Positions 55,261 to 64,000 of a stretch of 64,000 nt of DNA are shown one piece after another. Where the stretch lies: NCBI GenBank assembly GCA_013399695.1, contig VXAU01000195.1, positions 224,928 to 288,927 of the forward strand. Reading direction: 5' to 3'. The stretch is from Formicarius rufipectus (lineage: Eukaryota; Chordata; Aves; Passeriformes; Formicariidae). The translations under genes and the position numbers were made by a program. Numbering within the stretch: position 1 is the stretch's first letter; every line of letters begins with the position of its first letter. The notes beneath the pieces were generated by a model. That model made no database searches. It had not been told where the DNA came from and saw only the letters and a list, made by a program, of their open reading frames with translations.

Positions 55261-55554
55261 TCCCCTAGAACTGTCCTTGTCCCAGGGTCTGCAGGGAGCT
55301 GGCTGAACCCCAAACGCTGCCTCCAACCCGAGACCCCGTTGTTTGGATCAGAGAGCCCAAAGAAGGGGCTTCACGGGTTTGCTTGTCCTGTGCCACCCCA
55401 AGAGCCCCACAGGACAGGTCACTTCATTATGGTGAGCGAGTCAAGGCATCGATCAGCCCATCAGGTGACACCCAGGGTTGGTGCTTTGGCCGGGGCTGGG
55501 AGATGAAGTGATCTGACAGGCTCGGGGAAACGAGGGCAGGGCCAGGGGGGCAGC
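55261..55554. other. Intergenic sequence
   Basis: GC-balanced with a few CpGs. No gene was recognised. The plus frame 55036-55506 (156 codons) overlaps CR1 and has no domain. Confidence 0.3.
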
Positions 55555-55680
55555 GCTGCATTAATTAGCCATGTTAAAGCAGCTTTTAGCTGCTTCCGAA
55601 GTTTAATCAATATGCCACGTTGGAGTCCCAAAAGGCTTATGAAAACAGCCTTTGAAATCCTTTAAATTGTTGCCTCTGTG
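55555..55680. promoter_or_regulatory. Candidate conserved non-coding element with hairpin
   Basis: CTGCATTAATTAGCCATG, then a perfect 8-bp inverted repeat AAGCAGCT / AGCTGCTT (55577-55595, 3-nt loop; each arm contains CAGCT or AGCTG, an E-box-like half), then GTTTAATCAATATGCC. Repeat-free and compact. The regulatory role is an inference. Confidence 0.35.
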
Positions 55681-56659
55681 AGGTTTTAGACTCTTGGCAT
55701 GTTCCTGTTCTGCAGTTTTTCCTCCCTGTTTTTTTTTCCCTCCCTCCTGAAATCAATAGTGACCCGTGAGGACTGGGATGAGTGGGCTTCCTTATTTGTC
55801 CCTCCAATTTGCATTTGCCAGGAATAGGAATAAAATGAAAAAGATCTTCTGTTTTAGTACAATAATAATAATAATCCCAGACACTAATGAGCTGCCCTCT
55901 GCCTCCCAGTTTCTATATGCAGTAAATTACCTCCACAGACTTAATCTGATGTGAATGGGCACTGCACCATTTAAATCATGTTTTCCTGAGCCCTCACATA
56001 CTGTTGAGGCTTTGACTTAATACAAAGCAAGGCTGGAGCTTGTTAAGACATTTTACTGAGAGAGGAGAGAGGCAGGAGAAGGAGGAGCTGAAAGAAATGC
56101 TGGGAATGAAGCTGTGGAGAGAAGGGGATGGAGGGACTGCCCATGGGGTGGTGGGAAGGCAGAGGTGCTGCTGTGAGCTGGGGCTTGGTGTTTGTCCAGG
56201 AGGGGAAGGTAAAGCAAGTGGAGGGGACAACTGGAACGTGGGGTGCAGGAGGACAAAGACAGGAAAGCAGGGGTGAAGCAGGAGAGAGCAGGAGAGGTGT
56301 CCCACTGGTCTCCGGTGCTGCTGGGGGCATGGAAACACTGAGGAAGAGGAGTTCCGCAGGAAAGGCACCACAGGGATGGGGATGAAGGCTCATCCTGGAG
56401 GCTGAGTCTTTGGGAAATGACTCTGACCTTCCTGCTCTAAGACAGCCACAGGGAGTCACTGACACTGGCAGCTCTACAGGGAGGGTGGACAAGGTGGGAT
56501 GGAGGACAGGCCACACACCCCTTGCAGAAGTCTCCTTTCCCACAGCCTTTTCCATGGCTTTGTGATGAGCTCAGTGCTTGTCTGAGAGCCCACCTGGACC
56601 TGGGACAACTTCTGTCCCGGGGGACACCTGAGGGCTGAAGTGTCTGGTGTCAGAGAATT
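55681..56659. other. Intergenic sequence
   Basis: An (AAT)n-like run lies at about 55859-55876. From 56040 to 56400 the sequence is strongly purine-skewed (GGAG/GAAG), which opens long Pro/Ser/His frames on minus (125 and 170 codons) that are not recognisable proteins. Confidence 0.4.
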
Positions 56660-56856
56660 ACAGAATCACAGGATGGTTTGGGTTGGAAGGGACCTCAAAG
56701 CCCATCTTGTTCCACCCCTGCTGTGGGCAGGCGCATGTTCCACTATTCCAGGTTGCTCCAAGCCCTGTCCAAGCTGGCCTTGGACACCTCTCTGGGCAAC
56801 GACCTCTGTCCTGTGGCCACTGCTCCAGCAGAGCTGGGAGCATGTAGACACCTGAA
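56660..56856 (-). mobile_element. CR1 LINE 3' end
   Basis: Antisense. On plus: CAGAATCACAGGATGGTTTG, GGTTGGAAGGGACCTCAAAG, GCTCCAAGCCCTGTCCAAGC and TGGCCTTGGACACCTCTCTG. It truncates after about 200 bp. Confidence 0.88.
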
Positions 56857-57435
56857 TGTTCTGAACCCTTGAGGTTCTGGCTTTAAAACTCATCCCAGCC
56901 TTCTGCTATTTTGACTTCTTGTCCCCAGACTCGCCCAGATGTGGCCACAGCAGCTTTCCCAGCTCCCTGCCCCCCGTGCCTTCAGCAGCTCCCCGTGTGT
57001 GACTCCCCGAGGGCACTGCCACACATGTCACAGCAGTGGGGAGACCAGCAGTGCCTGGAGCAGTTCCCAGGGCCCCCCCAGAATTCCAGCAGCTCCAGAG
57101 CCCGGCCCTGAGCTGTGTCTGCTGCTGCTCAGCTCTGCCACACACACTCACTGCAGGCACAGGTCCTGCTGTTGACAATGGAAGGTGCCCCAACCTCTCC
57201 TTGGGCAACCCTTTCCTGTGGGCACGGTGCTCAACCACATTTGAAGTTTCTAGGCCAAAACATCTTTATTTTTTTTATTTGTTGAGGCATAAATCTCCCC
57301 AAAAGAGTGGGGCAAACTTCTAGCCCTGAATCTTGGCTCACAGGGCAGTGGGGAGGCAGGGAAGGAGGCACCTGACAGGAGATGATGGGCTGACCATCCT
57401 GCAGTGATGGGGCACCAGTCAGTTCCTGGGTCTTT
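56857..57435. other. Intergenic sequence
   Basis: No gene or repeat is recognised. A T-run lies at about 57270-57282. Confidence 0.35.
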
Positions 57436-57630
57436 CACAGAATCACAGGATGGTTTGGGTGGGAAGGGACCTCAAGGATCAGCTCATTCCAACCCTCTGC
57501 CATGGGCAGAGACACCTTCCACCAGCCCACAGTGCTCCAAGCACTGCTCCAAGTCCTTGGCCCAGGGATGAGGCAGCCATAGCTTCTCTGGGCAACCTGT
57601 GCCAGGGCCTCAGCACCAGCTCCTGGCACC
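57436..57630 (-). mobile_element. CR1 LINE 3' end
   Basis: Antisense. On plus: CACAGAATCACAGGATGGTT, CCATGGGCAGAGACACCTTC, CCAGGGATGAGGCAGCCATA and CTCTGGGCAACCTGTGCCAG. Confidence 0.88.
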
Positions 57631-57807
57631 TGCCAGACCCAAGAGAACTGTGACCCTCAGAGCCAGAAGGCACAAGAAGGTTTCAGCAGTGGTGTTGTGC
57701 AGGTGTAGGTTGGGCAGAGTGTGATGAGAGCCCCTCTGCTGCCCCAGGAACCTCACTGTGGCCTGAGAGAGTCCCTGCCACAGTCACAGCAGAGAGAAGC
57801 TCCTCCA
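57631..57807. other. Spacer between CR1 fragments
   Basis: Nothing was recognised. Confidence 0.3.
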
Positions 57808-58085
57808 GAATCAGAGAACCACAGAAACACTGATGCTGAAAAAGCCCTCTGAGATTCTCCAGTCCAACCACTAACTCAGCACCACCAACCAATGTCCCCA
57901 AGGGCCACATCCACACTCCTTTTGAACACTTCTGGGGTGGTGACTCCAACACTGTCCTGGAACAAGCCTGTTCCAGTGTTTTGACAACCCTTTCAGTGAA
58001 GANTCCAGGCTGAGCCCCCCCAGCTCCCTCAGCCCCTCCTGCTGCTCCAGACCCTTCCCAGCTCCACTGGAGATGAAGTGAGGGG
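57808..58085 (-). mobile_element. CR1 LINE 3' part with internal N
   Basis: Antisense, third CR1 in a row. On plus: AGAATCAGAGAACCACAGAA, CAGTCCAACCACTAACTCAG, CCAAGGGCCACATCCACACT and CAGTGTTTTGACAACCCTTT. After AGTGAAGA an N at 58003 leads straight to TCCAGGCTGAGCCCCCCCAG. In CR1 these blocks are normally separated by well over 100 bases, so sequence is missing at the join. Confidence 0.88.
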
Positions 58086-60185
58086 ACTCTGATGACATCC
58101 AGGCCAGCTGGTGCCTTCCAATCAGGTGTTTCCATGTTCTTCCCTTCCCTCTATGCCTTGAGCCAAAGGATCCAGGATGTGGCTGCAACATGCCCACCTT
58201 GGGCACATCTCAGACTCCTCCTCAGTCCTCCCAGCCTTGGGCACCATCCCTCTCTGCCTGTGGTGAGGGGGGGTCCCACCAGGTCCCACCATGCCCCTCT
58301 TTCCTGTCACATAGATGTGTTGTCTTCGGATGTCCCCAAAAGTGTCAGCATGGCAAAATCACCTTTTCCCTGTGGGATGGTGGTTTGGATGCAATTTGTG
58401 CATCCTGGTTGAGCTTCTGAATGTCTCTGTAGGTGCAGAATAGGCTGCACAAGGTCAGGACTCTCCCCTGGGCCATGGACAACGTGGTGAGGAACATTAA
58501 TAGCTCCTGTTCAGAGGGAGGGGTCTGAACACCCAGAAAATCAATTCTCTGACTCCTCTACAGAGGCCCCCCCAGAGAGGAGGACAGAAAGAGGTGGCAG
58601 AGCCAAGGAGAAGGGCACAGAGGAAGACAAGGGCATGAAAATACACAGTCTGCAGCCAAGAGAGTCTTGTGCTGGCTCTCTTGCTGCTGGCAGGGCTCTG
58701 GAGGAGGAAAACAGTCAGTCCTGGAAGAAGTTCCCTGTGGTTCCTTGAGCATGGACTGCAGGAAGGGCTGGATCCATGGCCAGGGCACCACAACCTGAGA
58801 CTTGAGAAGGAAACCCCAAAGGAATGCTGCTGGCCAGCTGTCCTGGAGCTGAGATCATGCAGGTGTGGAGCAAAACACTGCTGAGGGGCTCCAGAACCCC
58901 TGCACAGACCAACACCACCCAGACCTGTCCCTCTGCCTGTCCTCTGAAGGCTGCTGAAGGCTTGGCTGGTCCCCTGGACCCTGGACCCCAAAGCAAGGGG
59001 TGGGATGTGAGGGTCAGAGGTGGGAGAGGCCAGGGCAGTGCTGCAGGACAGCCTGAACCAGGGGGTGAGGAGAGCACTCAGAGGAGTCCCTGTGGAGAAG
59101 AATGACCCAAGGGCTTCAGAAACAAGCCCTGTGTGAGCACTTTTCTGTCTCCATCATTCCTCCCACTCAGAGGAGACCAGAGGGAGACCTGGGAGCGTGC
59201 ATCCAATCAATACCTAGGATTTATCCAGAAAAAAAGAGCACCAAAATGCACATCCTTTGCCAGAGGAGCCCAGCGTCACTCTGGGGAAGCCACGAGCGGT
59301 GTCAGAGCGTGAATATGGATGTTCACATTCATGCACACCCACCTGCTTTTGCTTTGCTTCCTGCCCCACATCCTGCTCTCTCCAGCATCCAGAGCCGCTC
59401 TTCCCAACAGGAAGGATGCAGGAGAGACCCACCTTGCTGATGGAGTTGTGCCTCCTCAGGGCGAGACAGCCCTTGCTGAAGACAAATCCTCCACGCCTCA
59501 TGTCATCGTGAGCTTTAAAACTCTAAAGGAAACCCTCCATCAGCACTGCCACAATTACCTTCCCATTTTCCTGCTTCACCTCATTAAAAGGAAAATGTTA
59601 TAATTAAGGCACGGATGGGAGGAACAGATTAAGAGCATTGATGAATCGGCACTTAGACAAGTGGTTTAAAAATAATAAACCCTTCTCAAGAGCCATCCTG
59701 GAAGGGAGGGTTTCTTCCCTGGGGCTTCAGGCTCGGCTGGGCTGGTGCTTTGCCATCCCTGGGGCTGAGGGGGAATCACACAGTGGGCTTTGCTGCAGGA
59801 ACAGGGGCACCCCCCTGGAGCCCCTGCTGCTTTCTCCATGGAGAACCTTTTCCCTTCACACCTCAGGAGGGAGTTTCAGTGTGCAGGGAGTGTTTCAGAT
59901 GGAGTTGCTCTGCTCTTTCAGTCCCGTTTCTCTCCTTCTGGCACATCTTTCCTGCGGTTGTGGTTTGGTTCTGACAATGACAAAAGTCCTCCAGGTTCTC
60001 ATTTCAATTATAGGTCAGGTCCCCACGGTGTGAAGGGAGGGGAGTGCAGGCAAGGGGCGGGAGAGGGGATGTTCCCAATGCCCAGCCCCAAATCCCTGTT
60101 TCCCTTGGGATATCCCTGTGCCCTGGAGTTACCCTGGGGCGTGGGGAGCACCTTCAGTGAACTCCCTCTAAGCTGAAGCTGCCTC
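58086..60185. other. Intergenic sequence
   Basis: 2.1 kb without a recognised gene or repeat. Open frames reach 164 codons (58497-58991, minus) without a domain. The region around 59580-59690 is AT-rich. Confidence 0.35.
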
Positions 60186-60640
60186 AAAAGTGGCATATCA
60201 ATGTTCATAACCCACACATACCCATTTTAAATGCATTTTCATCACATTACAAATTTATTTTCATCCAATTTCAAAGCCTTTTTTCTCTTCCCTCATGGTC
60301 TTGAGCCAAGATTTTGGGTCTGCCCTGCCCACATTTGCTCCACAGCCAGTAAGTCTCAGCCCTTCTGTAATGAAAACGTCACTAATGATAAATATTTAAA
60401 GGGATGTGATGCTTATTTTTATATTTACTGCCCTGACCTTTATATATTTGGATTTTATTTTATGTTTTATGTGGCTTCCCTGTGCCTTTTCACAGCCACA
60501 CAGCGCCAAGGAGGAATAAGCACCATAAGAGCTCCATGATTGCTGTTGCATTATAAATACACACAGTACATACAATTACAGAACTTTGATGCCTGGTATA
60601 ATTACTGGCTGCAGTTTGCATTAATGCCTGGGGTGATGGA
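60186..60640. promoter_or_regulatory. Candidate conserved non-coding block
   Basis: AT-rich and repeat-free, with a varied series of cores (CATTTTAAATGCATTTTCAT, CTAATGATAAATATTTAAAG, GCATTATAAATACACAC, GGTATAATTACTGGC, GTTTGCATTAATGCC). The plus frame 60231-60539 (102 codons; Phe/Tyr-rich) is what AT-rich DNA gives and is not supported as coding. Enhancer-like by texture. Confidence 0.38.
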
Positions 60641-60756
60641 GTGAAGCAAGTCATTCAGACACCAAGAGACTCACATCCCAAGAGGACTGCTGAGGGAAAA
60701 TCATTGTCTACCACCCTGTGGTTAATTATTGTGCCTTCTGTGGAGAGGCTGAGACT

Positions 60757-61350
60757 CAGAGAATCACAGGATCACAGAAAGGGACCCACCAGGATCAGTG
60801 AGTCCAACCCTCATCCCTGCACAGAACCAGCCCCAAGAGTCACCCCCTGTGCCCCAGAGCATCATCCAAACCCTCCTGCAGCTCTGGCAGCCTCGGGGCT
60901 GTGCCCACTGCCCTGGGGAGCCTGGTCAGTGCCCACCACCCTCTGGGGGAAGGACCTTTTGCTGAGATCCCCCCTGCCCCTGCCCTGACACAGCTCCAGC
61001 CCTTCCCTGGTGCTGTCCCTGGTCCCCACAGAGCAGAGCTCAGTGCCTGCCCCTCCTCTGCCCTCCCCAGGGAGTTGTCCCTGCACTGAGGTGTCCCCTC
61101 AGTCTCCTCTTGTCCAGTTGAACACCCCAAGTGCCCTCAGTGTCCTCACACCTTCCCCTCCAGGCCCTTCCCCATCCCCGTGTCCCTCCTTTGGACACTC
61201 CAATGGCTCAATCTCTCCCTTCCATGGTGTCCCCCCAACCTGCCCCAGCATTGCAGGTGGGGCTGTCCCCGTGCAGAGCAGAGCAGGACAATCCTCTCCC
61301 TGTCCTGATGTCCCCCAGCACAGGGATGTCCCTCCTGGCTCCAGGGCACT
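60757..61350 (-). mobile_element. CR1 LINE 3' part, about 600 bp
   Basis: Antisense. On plus: CAGAGAATCACAGGATCACA, CATCATCCAAACCCTCCTGC, GGGGAGCCTGGTCAGTGCCC, CACAGCTCCAGCCCTTCCCT, CAGTCTCCTCTTGTCCAGTT and CATCCCCGTGTCCCTCCTTT. The inner boundary is fuzzy. Very similar to 34461-34830. Plus frames of 214 and 149 codons through it read antisense CR1 and are not genes. Confidence 0.9.
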
Positions 61351-62077
61351 GGGACACGCTGGGGAGCACTGGAGGAACTTATCCTGCTGCAGAGGGACCT
61401 GTGCCATGGCTTGTCCTGCTCCTCCCAGGCAGGACAGGGTGCTCAGCCCCCACTCAGAGCCCTCGGGAGCAGACACAGGTTTTGAAGATGTTTGGCATAT
61501 CCATGTGGGCACAGCTGCCAACAAACTGGGCATTTCCCTCAGCATGGGGAGAGGGAAATTCTCCAGGTGTTGGCATCTGACAGCCTTGGCAGAGCCCCAN
61601 GAAAAGAAAGTGCTGAGGCAGCTCCTTTCCATGGCTTTGAACTTTGGGCTTTGAAAAAAGGTGGGGAAAAATCTTAAGGAATTAATGAGGACTGCAGGGA
61701 AATTATTGAGGGAGAGCTTTCAGTGCTCACAGCTTGGAAAGAAATAAACCCCATATATATATATATATTTATATTTACATTTGTATGTCTCTGTGTGTGT
61801 GTATATTTGCAGGCACGTGTCTGTGAGACTGTCACCCCTTCACCCAGCCACTCATCTTCCTCTCTGGTTTTTCTTTGATGATGCAAGAATTACTGGATTT
61901 GTTGCCACAGTGACTGGGAAGAGCACGAGGCAAGAGCTCCCTTTCTGCTGCTTTAGGAGCTGTGAAAAGGCAAGAGGCAGCTCAGCAAAGACCTGGGACT
62001 GCCACCACCCTGGCAATGTTTGCTGAATCTCTGTCTTGATCAGAATAATTCTCTTTCCAGGAAATATCATCTTTTTC
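61351..62077. other. Intergenic sequence with a (TA)n microsatellite
   Basis: A single N at 61600 marks another join. CCATATATATATATATATTTATATTT lies at about 61751-61777. No gene is recognised. Confidence 0.35.
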
Positions 62078-62079
62078 NN

Positions 62080-62132
<53 letters not shown>
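62078..62132. repeat. 49-base poly-T next to a 2-N gap
   Basis: NN at 62078-62079, then GAAA, then an uninterrupted T run at 62084-62132. A run this long beside Ns is probably a sequencing or gap-filling product, or the A-tail of an unresolved insertion on minus. Confidence 0.9.
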
Positions 62133-62133
<1 letters not shown>

Positions 62134-62929
62134 TCAAAAAAAGCCTCAAGATAAATATTCTTGGATGAAAACCTATAAAAAGAACAGACTGACAAACTAT
62201 TTTTTTTAGGCACTTCTTTTTCTCCCAACAAGAATATATCTGTCAGGAGAAACAGATGTTCTCTGTGAAAAATCCTCTTTAATTACAACTCTGTCAAAAA
62301 CCCGGAGACAGATTTCTCTTCTCCCCCCCACCCCAAGCCCATTAAAATATGTGTGAATGGCCAAAGTTTGAAAGCTGTGGCTCTGTGTGTAATATAATAT
62401 TTAAATAAAACCTTTCTCTATTAAGCAGGCTGAGTACCAGCAAAGCCACCAGTCAAAACTCCTGGGCAAATTCAAGTTGCTAAAGGTTGGCTTTTATAAA
62501 CTGAGGTGTAGGGCTTAAACTTGAGCTTTCCAAGGCTGCCTGGGACGTTTCTGGGGCCACAGAACAATCCCGATTTCTTCCTTCAGGTGAGATGAATCCC
62601 CCTGTCCAGAGTTTAGGACTTCTGCACATCAGGCCAAATATTTGCATAGTAAGAGTTGAAGTCCTGGCATTTCTTCAAACCTGGTGCTGTTTCTTTAGTA
62701 ATTCCCACTGTGTGCCCAGTAAATATTTTCTTTAGTAAATACATGAAAGCTCCAACTAGAACCCTGCTCTTTCTCGGGGCTTGTCTGCTCTCCAGAAGCT
62801 TTCAGATGATGGCAATGTGACATAAATGTTAAAAGAGGTTTCTCCAGCACAGCATTTCCCCGAGGCTGACACGCCACGTGTTATCCGGGGGAATAAAGTT
62901 CTGCTGGAGACAGTGGCAGGAATGCAAGC
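62133..62929. other. AT-rich intergenic sequence
   Basis: AT-rich with TAATATAATATTTAAATAAA-type stretches (about 62385-62410). Possibly conserved non-coding. No gene or repeat was recognised. Confidence 0.35.
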
Positions 62930-63240
62930 TTGATATTTCTTTATTTATTGGTTACAGTAATTGGCTAGAACATGGCTGGGTAGTTGGAGGAAAATAATCA
63001 ATAGTTCTTGTCTGCTAATGAATGATTTTCCAGCAGTCGCCGGTGTAAATAGGTTTCATTAAAAAAGCAAATCCTCCCAAACAAGAAAATTAACGAGGGT
63101 TTATGAAACCTATGGAATTGCACAGGTCTGAACAGCTGACAGACATGAAAAATACCTGCTATTGTTGGGTTTGGTAAGCAGGTTTTCTTTTCAATTTTCA
63201 CTCTTGTCGCTTAAATAATAACAATAATTAGCCAATCCAT
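62930..63240. promoter_or_regulatory. Candidate conserved non-coding element
   Basis: AT-rich, repeat-free, with ordered cores (CTTGATATTTCTTTATTTA, GCTAATGAATGATTTTCC, GCAGTCGCCGGTGTAAATAG, GAAAATTAACGAGGG, AACAGCTGACAGACATG with a CAGCTG E-box, TAACAATAATTAGCC). The retained CpGs (GTCGCCGG, AACGAGG, TGTCGC) fit functional DNA. Not tested for conservation. Confidence 0.42.
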
Positions 63241-63895
63241 TCTTCCTTTCCCAGATAGCTTTGAGTGCAGAACGTGTCTGCCCCAACTCAGGACAACGTC
63301 CCATTCCCTGGGCTCAATTCCTGCCAAATCAATGCCTTCTAACTGCATTAATGAACTGGGAATTTTAGGAGTTGAGCCTTCAGATTCCCCCATTTCACAC
63401 GAGGGGATTTGGCATGATCCAGTCACTGCTTTTCTTGGCTTCTGGGAATAAAGTGGTGTGAAACCAACCTTCTGCTGAGGGGTTTCATCACAGCAAGTGG
63501 CTGTGCAGGGCAGAAGAAAAAATCCTGGGACTTGGCACCAGTCTGGAGGAGTCTGGGGTCGAAAGAGTGGGATAAAAGAGACTGGACTGCTCGGTGGTGC
63601 TAATTTTGATGTTCCTTTCAAACACTCAGCTCCATTTCTTCCACCCGAAGAAGGAAATTCAGAGAGTTCTTTGTTTTGGTCAGCCTGGAGCATGACTCCC
63701 TTTGCCCCAGAGGAAAGGGAAACTCTTCATCTGCAGCTCCAAAAGCCAAAACCCCAAAGCCACTTGGTGAAAAGTTCCTGACATACTTTCTCAGCTTCTC
63801 AGTTACTGCTGGAAGAGTCAGGAGGCCTTTGGGAGCACCGTGGGTGTTTCTGCAAGTGGCAAAACACGTTACCTCTCTGTGGCAGAGAAAGCTTT
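63241..63895. other. Intergenic sequence
   Basis: No gene or repeat is recognised. The minus frame 63211-63693 (160 codons) has no recognisable domain. Confidence 0.35.
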
Positions 63896-64000
63896 TGCTC
63901 TGCTCCTTCCTCTCAGGAGAGATGCCCTTCTTTCTCCTCCTTTCTCCTTTCTACCTCTTCTTCTTCCTTTTACTTTCCCCTTCCTAATTCTTTTCCTTTT
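63896..64000. repeat. Polypyrimidine tract at window end
   Basis: Almost uninterrupted C/T sequence (CTCC, TTCTT and CCTTT units) on plus, continuing to the window edge. Long mirror-like pyrimidine tracts can form triplex structures and may also precede a splice acceptor outside the window. Confidence 0.7.

Noticed and set aside
61010..61654. 214-codon plus frame
   Set aside because: Antisense reading of CR1 that also crosses an N.

Overview
The window is songbird-type vertebrate nuclear DNA that reads as intergenic or intronic sequence with no confident protein-coding gene. Three things point to a bird, probably an oscine passerine: more than twenty CR1 LINE 3' ends carrying the typical terminal ATTCTGTGATTCT-like tail, a tRNA-Ile-headed SINE with a CR1-like tail (the TguSINE1 arrangement known from songbirds), and several copies of one solo-LTR family. 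Bacterial hallmarks (tight gene packing, Shine-Dalgarno sites, operons) are absent. The long open frames are chance frames, CR1 3' ends, or frames through tandem repeats.

Layout. 0-13 kb: a 40-codon open frame at the left edge, one CR1, a CpG cluster at 3.5 kb, two copies of an LTR family in opposite orientation (5.34-5.99 kb + and 7.83-8.57 kb -), a possible older LTR fragment near 10.2 kb and a CpG island at 12.1-12.5 kb followed by AT-rich homeodomain-site-like sequence. 13-28 kb: scattered CR1 pieces, a possible LTR at 21.1-21.75 kb and a conserved-looking AT-rich block at 27.6-28.2 kb. 28-37 kb: a 34-bp minisatellite (28.65-29.22 kb), a SINE, a 900-bp CR1, a 21-bp minisatellite (32.44-32.71 kb), more CR1 and a 143-bp direct repeat. 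37-50 kb: an inverted pair of solo LTRs (41.29-41.96 kb and 43.72-44.22 kb), a 1.7-kb TG-rich minisatellite with 118-bp higher-order units, a different LTR with perfect 5-bp target duplications (47.48-48.07 kb) and an apparent assembly duplication across a 4-N gap. 50-64 kb: a strong candidate non-coding regulatory block (50.5-51.2 kb), then mainly minus-strand CR1 and AT-rich, conserved-looking islands near 55.6, 60.2-60.6 and 63 kb.

Taken together, this looks like regulatory-rich, repeat-invaded DNA of the kind that flanks or lies within a developmental gene, but nothing identifies that gene. No novel multi-gene system is present. The items most worth checking are the regulatory-looking islands, the tandem arrays, and the assembly joins: several single Ns lie inside repeats where about 170-270 bp appear to be missing relative to other copies or the usual CR1 layout.
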